Below are positions 26,574 to 36,169 of a stretch of 64,000 nt of DNA, piece after piece. The stretch spans positions 62,001-126,000 of the forward strand of contig NZ_PZJG01000002.1 in NCBI RefSeq assembly GCF_003259675.1, in the 5' to 3' direction. The notes beneath the pieces are model-generated. The model searched no databases. It saw nothing but the letters and a program-made list of their open reading frames with translations, and had not been told where the DNA came from. The stretch comes from Macrococcoides bohemicum (GTDB lineage Bacteria > Bacillota > Bacilli > Staphylococcales > Staphylococcaceae). A program made the position numbers and the translations under genes. The number at the start of each line of letters is the position of its first letter. Position 1 is the stretch's first letter.

Positions 26574-26777
26574 TTATTTAACTACATCGTATCCTTGATC
26601 TTCGATGGCTTCTTTCATTGCATCAACAGTTACTGATTCTTCGTGATCAACTGTTACATTTGCTGCTTCTAAATCAACCGCAGCTGATTTAACACCATTT
26701 AATTTATTTACTGCACCTTCTACCGCTTCTTTACAATGTCCACATGTCATACCTTCTACTTTAAGAATTGTTTCCAT
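26574..26777 (-). CDS. copZ: copper chaperone CopZ
   Basis: A 67-aa heavy-metal-associated domain with the copper-binding MTCGHC motif (residues 10-15) and the ferredoxin-like strand pattern. It carries Cu(I) to the exporter CopA or to the repressor CsoR. Last gene of csoR-copA-copZ, with a GTGAGGG Shine-Dalgarno 34 bp after copA. Confidence 0.95.
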   Translation of the reverse strand: METILKVEGMTCGHCKEAVEGAVNKLNGVKSAAVDLEAANVTVDHEESVTVDAMKEAIEDQGYDVVK

Positions 26778-26811
26778 AATAATTCCCTCACTTTTTAGTA
26801 TTTTATATGTT

Positions 26812-29190
26812 CTATTTTATTTTAACAGTTTTTAGTCTTAAGGCGTTACTCACAACACTTACTGATGATAAAGCCATAGCAGCACCAGCAATCCATGGTG
26901 CAAGTAATCCTAAGGCTGCAACTGGTATACCAAGAATATTATATCCAAATGCGAATCCTAAATTTTGTTTTATATTTTTAATTGTTGCGTGACTAATTTT
27001 AATCGCTTCAGGTATTAGTGTAAGCTCTCCGCCTAGAATCGTAACATCAGCTGCTTCAATCGCGACTTCTGTACCTGTGCCAATTGCGATACCGATATCC
27101 GCTAATGCAAGCGCTGGCGCATCATTCACACCATCTCCTACCATAGCAACTTTTCTTCCTTCATCCTGCAGCGCTTTAATCTTGTTAGACTTTTGTTCTG
27201 GCAGCACTTCAGCAATGACTTCTGTAATACCAACAGATTTCGCGATGGCGTTAGCTGTAATCGCATTATCTCCAGTCAGCATCACAACTTGTAAGCCCAT
27301 TGCTTTCATTTCTTCAATAGCTTGTTTTGCAGTATCTTTCACTGTATCTAATACTGCTACAATACCACGTAACTCATTATCGATAGCAATTAGCATGGCC
27401 GTTTTACCCTCTGCTTCAAATTGCTCCATTCGATTGATACTTGAATCAATATCAATGTGATGATCTGTCATTAGCTTTCTGTTACCGATGAGTATGGTAT
27501 GGTTATCGATAACTGTTTCAATACCATGGCCAGGTATTGCATTAAATTGACTAGTTTCTAATAATTCTATATTTTTTTCTTTTGCATATTTTACGATGGC
27601 GGTTGCTAATGGATGTTCAGAAGCTTGTTCACTACTTGCAAGATATTGTAGTGTTAATTCATCGCCTGTAAAATCAGTTACTTCAGGTTCACCTTTTGTA
27701 ATCGTACCTGTTTTATCCAATACAATCGTATCAATTTCATGTGTTCTTTCTAAGTGTTCTCCGCCTTTAAAGAGAATTCCTGCTTCAGCTGCACGTCCGG
27801 TACCAACCATAATAGATGTTGGTGTAGCTAGTCCTAAAGCACAAGGACAAGCAATAACCAGTACCGCAATGGCAGCCACTAATGCTGGTTCAAACTGACC
27901 AGGCGTCACAAATATCATCCAGATAATAAATGTTATAATCGCAATCCCTATCACTACTGGTACAAAGTATCCTGCAATGATATCAGCAAGACGCTGGATA
28001 GGCGCTTTTGAACCTTGCGCCTGCTCAACGATCTTCACGATAGATTGCAATGCGGTATCACGACCTACTTTCGTTGCACGTATCGTAATACTACCGTTAT
28101 TATTCATCGTTGCTCCAAAGACGTTTGCTCCGATAGTTTTCTCAACAGGAATCGATTCCCCTGTAAGCATCGATTCATCTATAGATGTATGACCTTTAAT
28201 AATTTCTCCATCAACCGGTACTTTCTCACCCGGCTTGATGATCAATGTATCTCCAACGACAACGTCTTCAACCGGTATCATTATTTCTTTATTGTCTCTT
28301 ATCACTCTTGCTTCTTTTGCCTGTAAATTAAGTAATGAAGATAGTGCATGCGTTGTCTGTGACTTCGCTCTTGCCTCAAGATATTTACCGAACAATATTA
28401 ATGTAATTAATACCGCACTTGTTTCAAAATAAAGATGTGGCATGTAATCTGGATTATTAATTGTCTTCAATCCTTCATAAACACTATAGAAAAATGCAGC
28501 ACTTGTACCTAATGCAACAAGCACATCCATATTCGCTCCGCCACTTCGTAAATTTTTATAGGCTCCATCATAGAACTGCCAGCCAATAATGAATTGTACC
28601 GGGAAAGCAAACGCTAACTGGAACCACGGGTTCATAAATATATGCGGCAAATGGATACCAAACAGATGCGTTAACATTGTTAGTAATAACGGTAATGATA
28701 ATAAAGCTGAAATAATGAGTTTAATCTTTTTCTTCCTCAATTCATCCGCTTTCGCTGAAGCCTTATTTTCATCCGAACTTTTAAGTTTTGCATCGTAACC
28801 TAGTTTACGAATACGTTCGATAATCATTTGTGCATCCATATTTCCTGGATAATAATCAATCGTTGCTTCTTCTGTCGTAAGATTAACAGTAGCATTCTTA
28901 ATTTCCGGCTGTTTATTCAGTACCTTTTCAATTCTTGATGAACACGCTGCACAAGTCATGCCCATAACATCCAGTTCAATATGTTCAGGCTTAACTTTAT
29001 AGCCTAACTTATCAATTCTTTCTGATATATCTTCTACACTCACTTTATCTGAATCATATTGAACGCTTGCTTTTTCAGTCGTTAAATTAACTTTTGCATC
29101 TACACCGTCCATTTTATTGAGTACTTTCTCTATTCTAGTAGAACACGCTGCACAAGTCATACCCTCTATGGGTAATGTAACGTCTTTCAT
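26812..29190 (-). CDS. copA: Cu(I)-exporting P1B-1 ATPase CopA
   Basis: A 792-aa copper exporter in the cell membrane. Two N-terminal HMA domains carry MTCAAC (9-14 and about 77-82). They are followed by eight membrane segments, the A-domain TGES, the metal-site motif CPC in VIACPCALG, the phosphorylation site DKTGT, the nucleotide-binding HP (SEHPLAT) and [10 protein letters not shown]. Length and domain order match staphylococcal CopA. The gene begins 9 nt after csoR and is de-repressed with it by copper. Confidence 0.97.
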   Translation of the reverse strand: MKDVTLPIEGMTCAACSTRIEKVLNKMDGVDAKVNLTTEKASVQYDSDKVSVEDISERIDKLGYKVKPEHIELDVMGMTCAACSSRIEKVLNKQPEIKNATVNLTTEEATIDYYPGNMDAQMIIERIRKLGYDAKLKSSDENKASAKADELRKKKIKLIISALLSLPLLLTMLTHLFGIHLPHIFMNPWFQLAFAFPVQFIIGWQFYDGAYKNLRSGGANMDVLVALGTSAAFFYSVYEGLKTINNPDYMPHLYFETSAVLITLILFGKYLEARAKSQTTHALSSLLNLQAKEARVIRDNKEIMIPVEDVVVGDTLIIKPGEKVPVDGEIIKGHTSIDESMLTGESIPVEKTIGANVFGATMNNNGSITIRATKVGRDTALQSIVKIVEQAQGSKAPIQRLADIIAGYFVPVVIGIAIITFIIWMIFVTPGQFEPALVAAIAVLVIACPCALGLATPTSIMVGTGRAAEAGILFKGGEHLERTHEIDTIVLDKTGTITKGEPEVTDFTGDELTLQYLASSEQASEHPLATAIVKYAKEKNIELLETSQFNAIPGHGIETVIDNHTILIGNRKLMTDHHIDIDSSINRMEQFEAEGKTAMLIAIDNELRGIVAVLDTVKDTAKQAIEEMKAMGLQVVMLTGDNAITANAIAKSVGITEVIAEVLPEQKSNKIKALQDEGRKVAMVGDGVNDAPALALADIGIAIGTGTEVAIEAADVTILGGELTLIPEAIKISHATIKNIKQNLGFAFGYNILGIPVAALGLLAPWIAGAAMALSSVSVVSNALRLKTVKIK

Positions 29191-29198
29191 ATTGCCAC

Positions 29199-29492
29199 CT
29201 ACTTTCCAAATTGGCGCAGTACTTTCATCAATTCATCAATTGATTCAGCACCTTCACCTTTTTTAATTGCATCACTAACACAGTGATTCATATGACGTTC
29301 AGTTACGGAGAAACCAACTTGCTTCAACGCGCTTTCTATCGCGCTAATTTGAATCAATATATCAACACAATAACGATCTTCTTCAATCATTTTCTGAATA
29401 CCACGAACTTGTCCCTCAATACGCTTTAACCGTTTTACCATCTTTTCTTTTTCTTCTTCAGTTCTTGGTGTTACTGTATGTTGATGTTCCAT
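29199..29492 (-). CDS. csoR: copper-sensing repressor CsoR
   Basis: A 97-aa all-helical repressor with the CsoR copper ligands Cys42 (YCVDIL), His67 and Cys71 (RHMNHC), and the conserved [12 protein letters not shown] helix. Cu(I) binding releases it from its operator. Two operator-like sequences lie upstream of its start. First gene of the cop operon; the ATG follows GAGGATGATAGT. Confidence 0.95.
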   Translation of the reverse strand: MEHQHTVTPRTEEEKEKMVKRLKRIEGQVRGIQKMIEEDRYCVDILIQISAIESALKQVGFSVTERHMNHCVSDAIKKGEGAESIDELMKVLRQFGK

Positions 29493-29508
29493 ACTATCAT
29501 CCTCTCGT

Positions 29509-29566
29509 ATACCCCTATCAGGTATTAATTTAATTTTATTTTATACCTATAAGGGGTATGTGTCAA
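29509..29566 (-). promoter_or_regulatory. csoR-copAZ promoter with two CsoR-type operators
   Basis: -35 TTGACA (29561-29566) and -10 TAAAAT (29538-29543) are separated by 17 nt. Operator 1 (29543-29559) and operator 2 (29509-29525) are 17-mers of the form ATACC...GGGGTAT in opposite orientations. Operator 1 fills the spacer and operator 2 lies in the 5' leader. The GC-centred ATACCCC...GGTAT pattern is typical of CsoR sites. Confidence 0.85.
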
Positions 29567-29596
29567 TATATAAGATTTGAAAAATTATAAAAAAAA

Positions 29597-29623
29597 TAAG
29601 CTAACGCTTTAAAAGTTAGCTTA
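29597..29623 (-). terminator. terminator after the universal stress protein gene
   Basis: A 9-bp stem TAAGCTAAC / GTTAGCTTA followed by a run of eight T residues on the minus strand. Confidence 0.9.
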
Positions 29624-29629
29624 CTCAAT

Positions 29630-30031
29630 TTATTTCACAACCATCACCGGTATATGTACTTCTTTCACTACTTTATGACTGACGCTTCCCATCACCATTT
29701 CCTGAAATGCGTTAAGACCACGCGTTCCTATCACAAGTAAATCATATTCATGCGTATTTCCTATTTGAATAATCTTATCTTTCGGTACCCCGTGTTCTAT
29801 GCGAACTTCATATGTTATATCATTATTCTCATATTCTTCTATAATGGGTTGAATTAAAGATTTTCTTTGATCAACACTGCTTGTTTCACTATGCAGTACT
29901 GCATCTTTTGAATCTTCATGTGAAACGATACTTAATAATGTATATTTCATAGCATTTATCTTCAATACTTCTTTTGCTGCTCTGAAGCTATTATCAGAAC
30001 CATCCACCGCTATAACTACTGACTGATACAT
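29630..30031 (-). CDS. universal stress protein (UspA family)
   Basis: A 133-aa single-domain Usp with VVIAVDGSDNS at the N-terminus and the ATP-binding signature GTRGLNAFQEMVMGSVSHKVV (G-2x-G-9x-G-S), so it probably binds ATP. It follows the SulP gene with a 2-nt gap. SulP-Usp pairs are common and suggest control of the transporter or a shared stress response. Confidence 0.9.
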   Translation of the reverse strand: MYQSVVIAVDGSDNSFRAAKEVLKINAMKYTLLSIVSHEDSKDAVLHSETSSVDQRKSLIQPIIEEYENNDITYEVRIEHGVPKDKIIQIGNTHEYDLLVIGTRGLNAFQEMVMGSVSHKVVKEVHIPVMVVK

Positions 30032-30033
30032 CT

Positions 30034-31206
30034 CTACACCTCTTTCGTTTGCTTAAGATAATCATTTCTATTAAAGATAAAGTTAATAATACTACCTACA
30101 ATAACTCCAATCGCCAAATTATGCGTTGCTAGTACAAGTATAATTGTAACAAGTACTACGATAATATCTGTAACTTTAGCATTGCGTAAGAATTTGAAAC
30201 TTCCCCAGTCAAACGTACTAAATGATACTACAACCATAATACCTGCAAGAATAGACATAGGAATCTGAATCACATAATGCCCTAACACAATAATTAAAAA
30301 CATTAAAAAACTACCTGCAACTAACGATGACAATCTTGTTGTGCCGCCTGACTTCAAATTCATTACAGATTGGCCGATCATTGCGCATCCTCCAATACCA
30401 CCGAAAAAGCCTGCAACGATATTGGCAATGCCTTGTCCACGAGATTCAACATTTTTATCACTTTCATTTTCCAGTGCATCATCGACAATCTTTGCAGTAA
30501 GTAAACTTTCTACAAGCCCCACAACAGCCATCGACAAACTATATGGCAATATAATCAATAAAGTTTCCAGATTAAATGGTACATTTGGAATAAAGAAATC
30601 TGGTAAAGTACGTTTAATTTCTCCAAGATCACCAACAGTTCTAACATCGGCATTTGTCATTATCGAAATGATCGTTAATAATAACACTGCAATGAGTGGC
30701 GCTGGTATCTTCGTAAAGTACCTCGGAACGATATAAACAATCGCAATTGTAACAATTGCAAATATATAAGTAACACCTGTCAGTCCGAATATATGTTGTA
30801 ACTGAGAGCTAAATATTAAGATTGCTAGTGAATCAACAAATCCCATCATCACTGTATTTGGAATGTATTTTAGTAATTTACCGACTTTGAGCATGCCAAA
30901 TACTACCTGAATGATACCCATTAATATTGTTGCTGCAAGTAAATAATCCACCCCGTGGGTTTTAACAAGCGGGAATACCAATAATGCAATCGCACCAGCT
31001 GCTGCTGATATCATCGCAGATCGGCCACCTGTAAAAGCAATCGTCACTGCAATAATAAATGATGCATATAAACCAACCATAGGGTCTACCCCAGCAATGA
31101 CACTAAATGCGATAACTTCAGGAATTAAAGCGAGAGATACAACAATTCCCGCTAATATATTTTGAAATGGTTTATCTAGCCATTCTCGTTGTAAATATTG
31201 ATTCAT
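30034..31206 (-). CDS. SulP-family anion transporter without STAS domain
   Basis: A 390-aa membrane protein with about 11-12 hydrophobic segments of the SLC26/SulP fold. It includes the N-terminal family region GLYASFIIAVTIAF and FFGGIGGCAMIGQSVMN. The cytoplasmic STAS domain found in many relatives is missing. Possible substrates are bicarbonate, sulfate or another anion; I cannot tell which. The ATG (MNQYLQ) has CGGAGGT upstream; the longer frame lacks a Shine-Dalgarno. It lies upstream of the usp gene. Confidence 0.87.
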   Translation of the reverse strand: MNQYLQREWLDKPFQNILAGIVVSLALIPEVIAFSVIAGVDPMVGLYASFIIAVTIAFTGGRSAMISAAAGAIALLVFPLVKTHGVDYLLAATILMGIIQVVFGMLKVGKLLKYIPNTVMMGFVDSLAILIFSSQLQHIFGLTGVTYIFAIVTIAIVYIVPRYFTKIPAPLIAVLLLTIISIMTNADVRTVGDLGEIKRTLPDFFIPNVPFNLETLLIILPYSLSMAVVGLVESLLTAKIVDDALENESDKNVESRGQGIANIVAGFFGGIGGCAMIGQSVMNLKSGGTTRLSSLVAGSFLMFLIIVLGHYVIQIPMSILAGIMVVVSFSTFDWGSFKFLRNAKVTDIIVVLVTIILVLATHNLAIGVIVGSIINFIFNRNDYLKQTKEV

Positions 31207-31274
31207 AAAGACCTCCGAATTTATTATAACCAAAATATAACCATACAATATCCATTGTAAAAGAACAACAAAAA

Positions 31275-31299
31275 ATGACTATATGTTTAATATAGTCAT
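31275..31299 (-). terminator. terminator of the ATPase-HMA-FNR operon
   Basis: A 10-bp perfect stem ATGACTATAT / ATATAGTCAT with a 5-nt loop and TTTTTTGTTG on the minus strand. It overlaps the stop codon of the regulator gene. Confidence 0.9.
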
Positions 31300-31961
31300 C
31301 GAAAATTATATAGTTTTTTTTCATCAATTACTTTAATCAGTTTATTATCTCTTTCAATAATATTTTTATCTTCTAATAATTTAAATTTTCTAGACACTGT
31401 TTCGGGACTTGTCCCTAAAAAAGCGGCAAGTTCCTTCATTTTCATGGGTATTTCGATGTAGGATGAAGCTGATGTTTTATGAAGATATGACAAATATAAT
31501 GCTAGTCGTTCTTCTATCTTTTCCATCGTTAAGAATTGTGTTTGTTTTTCAACTTCTTCCATCTTCATAGCATTAATTGTAAGTAATTTCAGTGATATGT
31601 TAGGGTACTGTAGAAGTAAATTTTGAAAATCACTCTGTTTTAATACACAGATTTCTGTATCAGTGATTGCTTCACCATATAGGCTTTCATTGTTAACACC
31701 TAACACAAAATTTTCTCCTTCAAAATCTCCGACTTCTGCAATGCGCAGCAATTGTTCTTTACCATTCGATGATAATCGATAGACTTTCATTACACCTTGT
31801 GCAACTAATGATAGTTGTGGTTCAGTTTCTGGTGAAAAGATGATATTTCCTTTTTTAAAGTGGTGATGTGTGACTAAATTATTGATCATTTCCTGTTCTT
31901 CATACGACAAATGGTTAAATAGCGGCACTCTTTCTACACAAAAATGATGATGACACTTCAT
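31296..31961 (-). CDS. Crp/FNR-family regulator, FLP-like cysteine pattern
   Basis: A 221-aa regulator with a cyclic-nucleotide-binding-like sensor (about 15-130) and a Crp-type helix-turn-helix (about 165-205: MKELAAFLGTSPETVSRKFKLLEDK, an FNR-like recognition helix). Cysteines sit at 3, 8 and 105; the first two flank a histidine cluster (CHHHFC). This differs from the four-cysteine cluster motif of classical FNR and resembles lactic-acid-bacterial FLP proteins, which sense by dithiol/disulfide exchange. It is the last gene of an operon with a P1B ATPase, and a perfect FNR-type box precedes the operon. Confidence 0.88.
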   Translation of the reverse strand: MKCHHHFCVERVPLFNHLSYEEQEMINNLVTHHHFKKGNIIFSPETEPQLSLVAQGVMKVYRLSSNGKEQLLRIAEVGDFEGENFVLGVNNESLYGEAITDTEICVLKQSDFQNLLLQYPNISLKLLTINAMKMEEVEKQTQFLTMEKIEERLALYLSYLHKTSASSYIEIPMKMKELAAFLGTSPETVSRKFKLLEDKNIIERDNKLIKVIDEKKLYNFR

Positions 31962-32002
31962 CTTTTCACCTCCATTACTGTTATGTTTAAAATAACATAT
32001 TA

Positions 32003-32227
32003 TTATTTCACTTTCGAACTAATTACTTCATAACCCATGTTTTGAATTGCTGAATTGATTGACTCGATTTCTGTTATGTGTTCATCAAAATCTACTTTTA
32101 CTTTACTCGCATTAAACATTACCTTTACAGAGTCTTTGTTTACTCCTGACACACTTTTAACTGCACCTTCTATCTTTTGAATACATGATGGACAAGACAA
32201 TGTTTCTAGTTGAATTGTTGCTTTCAT
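32003..32227 (-). CDS. small heavy-metal-associated (HMA) domain protein
   Basis: A 74-aa HMA protein with the metal-binding motif CPSC (residues 12-15) in LSCPSCIQKIEGAV. It resembles CopZ but has Pro-Ser between the cysteines. It lies between the P1B ATPase and the FNR-like regulator and probably delivers metal to or from that ATPase, which lacks its own N-terminal HMA domain. Shine-Dalgarno AAGGAGTG. Confidence 0.9.
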   Translation of the reverse strand: MKATIQLETLSCPSCIQKIEGAVKSVSGVNKDSVKVMFNASKVKVDFDEHITEIESINSAIQNMGYEVISSKVK

Positions 32228-32259
32228 ATCCGTTCACTCCTTTATGTGATTTAATTCAA

Positions 32260-34155
32260 TTATATCGCCTTTTGCTTATTATTAACTTGATAGTTATCAA
32301 GTTTGGTATTATTTCGATAGCGCATTAATCGCATACCATTTAATATAACAACGATAATGCTCACCTCGTGAACCAACATTCCAATTGTCATATTCATCCA
32401 TTCAGCGAATATTAAACTTAACAATAATACTAATACAACTCCGAGTGCGATAATGATATTCTGCTTCATATTATTGGATATCTTTTTAGTTAACCCATGA
32501 GCATAGGATAATTGCTCCATTGCAGAATGCATAAGTACGACATCTGAAGTTTCAATTGCTACATCTGTTCCGCCGCCCATCGCAATACCAATATTTGCAG
32601 TTGCTAGTGACGGACTGTCATTAATACCATCTCCTACAAATGCAACTTTTTCTCCTTTATCTTGTAACATCTTTATATATTCAGCTTTATCTTCGGGTAA
32701 CATCCCACCCAATGCAATATCAATCGGTAGTTGCTCAGCTACACGATTCACTGTTCCTTGATTATCTCCCGATAAAATGATTAATTTTTTTACTCCTTGA
32801 TGTTTAAGTTGTAATAAATTTCGTTTTACATCGTGTCTTAATTGATCTTGAATACCAATCATTACTTCCAGCTCCTTATTAATTGCCATAAGCACTATTG
32901 ATTGACCGGATTCAATTAATTTATTTATTTTTTCACGATTATTATTATTGATTTCAACATCATAATTATGCATTAAACTTAAATTTCCTAGAATAATTTT
33001 CTTATCGCCGCTATAAGCCACAATACCTTTTCCTTTAATTACATCAACTTTATCAAAACGAACTATTTTCTGACTTCCGATATCATTTAAAATTGCTTTT
33101 GCGAGTGGATGATTCGACTCATGTTCAATACTATAAAGGTAAGATAATATAGATTGTTTATTTTCACCAATAATTTTTTTATAGGCAACGGTAGGATTGC
33201 CTTCAGTTAAAGTTCCTGTTTTATCAAAAACAATTGTATCTACTTTACTAAAGTCGTTTATCATTTCACTACCTTTCAGAAGTACACCATGTTTGGCTCC
33301 ATTTCCAATACCGGTTACATTTGATACTGGTACACCAATTACTAATGCTCCTGGACAGCCTAACACCAGGATAGTAATTGCTAATGCCACATCTCTCGTC
33401 AACATACCAACGATTATAGCTAGTAATAGTACAAATGGTGTATAATATTTTGAAAAACGGTCAATGAATTTTTCTGCTGCTGATTTTGAATCTTGTGCTT
33501 CTTCAACAAGTTCAATTATTTTACCGAATAATGTATCTTCTCCAACTGTCTCAGTTTGAATACGAATGGTTCCATTCTCAACTATTGTTCCAGCGTATAC
33601 TTTATCATTTAAGCTCTTCTGAACCCATTTTGATTCACCTGTAATACTTGCTTCATTCAATGCACCGCTTCCATAAACCACATGACCATCTACCGGCACT
33701 TTGTCTCCTGTTTTTACTAATAAAATATCATTAGTTGCGACATCATCAATATCGATAGTTTCAGTCTTGCCATGTTCTCGTAAGATTACTACTTTTTCAG
33801 GCACAAGTGTAACGAGTGACTGTATAGCTGACCTTGTCTTTTTTAACGTGCGTTTTTCCAAAAATGCACCAAGTAAAAATAGAAATGATACAATTGCTGC
33901 CTCCTTAAAGTTCCTAATTAACAATGCACCTAATACAGCTACAGAGACCAAAACATCAATGCTAATCACCTTCACACGTAAAGAATGATATCCTTGTATC
34001 AAAATTGGTGATACAGCAAGAATCGATGCTAAACCTAGTAATATTTCAGAAATTAATTGAACTTTAAGCACAAATTCTGCTATCAATCCAACAACAATTA
34101 ATGTACCGCACAATACCATAATGTAATCTTTACTTTTCATAATGAAACGTTGCAT
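32260..34155 (-). CDS. P1B-type metal-transporting ATPase with CPG motif
   Basis: A 631-aa P-type ATPase. It lacks N-terminal HMA domains and has TGES (172-175), phosphorylation Asp311 in DKTGT, an HP motif (SNHPLAKA) and GDGINDSPSL. The sixth membrane segment has CPG (Cys267-Pro-Gly269) where copper and zinc exporters have CPC. The metal is therefore unclear; iron, zinc, cadmium or cobalt are all possible. First gene of the operon with the HMA and FNR-like genes. Its ATG follows AGGAGG, and an FNR-type box lies 55 bp upstream. Confidence 0.92.
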   Translation of the reverse strand: MQRFIMKSKDYIMVLCGTLIVVGLIAEFVLKVQLISEILLGLASILAVSPILIQGYHSLRVKVISIDVLVSVAVLGALLIRNFKEAAIVSFLFLLGAFLEKRTLKKTRSAIQSLVTLVPEKVVILREHGKTETIDIDDVATNDILLVKTGDKVPVDGHVVYGSGALNEASITGESKWVQKSLNDKVYAGTIVENGTIRIQTETVGEDTLFGKIIELVEEAQDSKSAAEKFIDRFSKYYTPFVLLLAIIVGMLTRDVALAITILVLGCPGALVIGVPVSNVTGIGNGAKHGVLLKGSEMINDFSKVDTIVFDKTGTLTEGNPTVAYKKIIGENKQSILSYLYSIEHESNHPLAKAILNDIGSQKIVRFDKVDVIKGKGIVAYSGDKKIILGNLSLMHNYDVEINNNNREKINKLIESGQSIVLMAINKELEVMIGIQDQLRHDVKRNLLQLKHQGVKKLIILSGDNQGTVNRVAEQLPIDIALGGMLPEDKAEYIKMLQDKGEKVAFVGDGINDSPSLATANIGIAMGGGTDVAIETSDVVLMHSAMEQLSYAHGLTKKISNNMKQNIIIALGVVLVLLLSLIFAEWMNMTIGMLVHEVSIIVVILNGMRLMRYRNNTKLDNYQVNNKQKAI

Positions 34156-34181
34156 TTTAATTACCTCCTGTTCTTACTTAT

Positions 34182-34223
34182 AATGTAACAAGTTTCATAA
34201 TATTAAACATTGATAGGTATCAA
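34182..34223 (-). promoter_or_regulatory. FNR-type box and promoter of the P1B ATPase operon
   Basis: The perfect palindrome TTGATACCTATCAA (34210-34223) matches the FNR/FLP consensus TTGAT-N4-ATCAA. A -10 candidate TACATT (34182-34187) is placed so that the box would be centred near -41.5, the class II activator position. No good -35 is present, as expected of an activator-dependent promoter. Confidence 0.75.
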
Positions 34224-34227
34224 GAAA

Positions 34228-34255
34228 AGAGAGTGTGTCTATTGACACACCCTCT
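34228..34255 (-). terminator. terminator of the ABC exporter gene
   Basis: A 12-bp stem AGAGAGTGTGTC / GACACACCCTCT with one mismatch and a 4-nt loop, followed by a T-rich run on the minus strand. Confidence 0.88.
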
Positions 34256-34266
34256 TTAAAAAATAT

Positions 34267-35985
34267 TTATCCCAGCACTTGTGCATATTGAGCTTGTTGT
34301 AGCTTGTAGTATCTTCCTTTCAGGTTAATGAGTTCCTCATGACTACCCATCTCTGCAATATGTCCATCTTCTATATAAAAAATACGATCTACATCTCTTA
34401 TCGTTGAAAGTCGATGCGCAATGGTTAATGTCGTTCTTCCTTCAGACAATTGTTTAAATGCTGATTGTATTCGATTCTCAGTTTCAACATCTAAAGCACT
34501 CGTTGCTTCGTCAAGTATGATAATTTCTGGATTCTTTAAGAACATGCGCGCGATTGACACACGCTGCTTCTGTCCTCCTGAAAGTTTCGTTCCACGTTCA
34601 CCAACAATTGTATGTATCCCTTCTGGAAGTGTATCAATAAATGGTTTTAATTGCGCTTTAGTTATTGCATCCATAATCTCCTCATCTGTTGCTTCTAAAT
34701 TACCATAGGCAATGTTGTCTCTTAACGTACCACTGAACAAGAACACATCTTGTTGAACAAGCCCAATTTTGCTGCGTAAAGATTCAAGTGTCATCTGTTT
34801 AATGTCTACATTGTTAATTGCGATACGTCCATCAACCGGATCATAAAATCTCGGTAACATCGAACAAATTGTCGTTTTACCTCCACCACTTGGTCCAACT
34901 AAAGCAATCTTTTCACCACGATTTATTGTAAACGATAAATCGTCAAGTATTGTCTTATCACCAAATTTGAATGTTACATTTTCGTATGAAATCACTTGAG
35001 GTGTGTCTTCAAACTTAATCGCATTCGGTGCATCTTTAATATCTGTTGTTGTCTTCATTAATTCCTGAAAGTTATTAAACCCTGCAATCCCTTTTGGAAA
35101 CAATTCAATAATTAAGTTAATCGATTGAAGCGGCTTAAATAATATATCTGTAATCATAATAAACGCTACAAATTCTCCATAACTCATCGCGTTATTCAAT
35201 ACAAAATAACATCCAAGAATCAATACAATAATCAATGTAAATTTCTGTGCCAGATAACCAATCGAACTATTCCATGACATAAAATTATATGCTTTTAATT
35301 TCGTTGCACGGAAATCTTCGTTTGTCTGCAGGAAGCGCTTCTCTTCAAAGCGTTCGTTAGTAAATGCCTGTACAAGACGAATACCACCGATACTTTCACT
35401 GATAACATCATTAAATTGAGATACGTTGCCAAATAATCTGCGGAATTGTGAAGTCATTTTTTTGTTGAAATAAATTGTTAAGATAAATATTACCGGTACG
35501 ATACAGAATGTAATAAGCGCAAGCTTCACATCAATCGTGAGCATAATGAGAAGTGCTCCGATAACTGTCATTACAGCGACAAACACTTCCTCTGGACCAT
35601 GATGTGCGAGTTCTCCGATATCCATCAAATCATTTGTGAGTCTACCGATAAGTTTCCCCGTCTTATTGTTATCGAAGAATCCGAAATTTAATCGCTGAAG
35701 ATGACGATAAAGCGCATTACGAATATCACGTTCTATATTTGTTCCAAGTTTATGTCCCCAATACGTGACGATAAACTTAAGAACTGTAACAAAGGAAAAC
35801 ACAAGAAATAGTCCTATTGCACCAAGTACAATCATATCCCAATCCTTAGTCGGTAACAGCTTATCGATGAAAAGACTCGTAATCAATGGAAAGACAAGTT
35901 CTAAAACTCCAACAAACACTGCAGAACCGAAATCCAGCATAAACAGACCTTTATATGGTTTATAATATTGGAAAAATGATTTCAT
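34267..35985 (-). CDS. ABC multidrug/lipid exporter (Sav1866-like half transporter)
   Basis: A 572-aa homodimer-type exporter: N-terminal six-segment transmembrane domain (about 1-310) fused to an ATPase with Walker A (GPSGGGKTT), Q-loop (VQQDVFLF), signature (LSGGQKQR), Walker B (IIILDEATSALD) and the H-loop (IAHRLSTI). The layout matches Sav1866 and BmrA; the substrate is unknown. It is monocistronic with its own terminator. Confidence 0.9.
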   Translation of the reverse strand: MKSFFQYYKPYKGLFMLDFGSAVFVGVLELVFPLITSLFIDKLLPTKDWDMIVLGAIGLFLVFSFVTVLKFIVTYWGHKLGTNIERDIRNALYRHLQRLNFGFFDNNKTGKLIGRLTNDLMDIGELAHHGPEEVFVAVMTVIGALLIMLTIDVKLALITFCIVPVIFILTIYFNKKMTSQFRRLFGNVSQFNDVISESIGGIRLVQAFTNERFEEKRFLQTNEDFRATKLKAYNFMSWNSSIGYLAQKFTLIIVLILGCYFVLNNAMSYGEFVAFIMITDILFKPLQSINLIIELFPKGIAGFNNFQELMKTTTDIKDAPNAIKFEDTPQVISYENVTFKFGDKTILDDLSFTINRGEKIALVGPSGGGKTTICSMLPRFYDPVDGRIAINNVDIKQMTLESLRSKIGLVQQDVFLFSGTLRDNIAYGNLEATDEEIMDAITKAQLKPFIDTLPEGIHTIVGERGTKLSGGQKQRVSIARMFLKNPEIIILDEATSALDVETENRIQSAFKQLSEGRTTLTIAHRLSTIRDVDRIFYIEDGHIAEMGSHEELINLKGRYYKLQQAQYAQVLG

Positions 35986-36145
35986 ATACGATACTCCTTA
36001 ATTAAATTACTTAAATTCATTAACAAAAATACATATATTATATAGTATATAAATCAATATTAACATATCCTGTAATTAAGGCGTCTATAGAAATCTCCCT
36101 TACAATGTTATCATCCTTAATACTGTTATTTTTCATGAAAAAAGA

Positions 36146-36163
36146 GCGGAGATTCATCTCCAC
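36146..36163 (-). terminator. terminator of the IsaB-like gene
   Basis: Short stem GGAGA / TCTCC extended by flanking pairs, followed by TCTTTTTTC on the minus strand. Confidence 0.7.
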
Positions 36164-36169
36164 CCTTAA

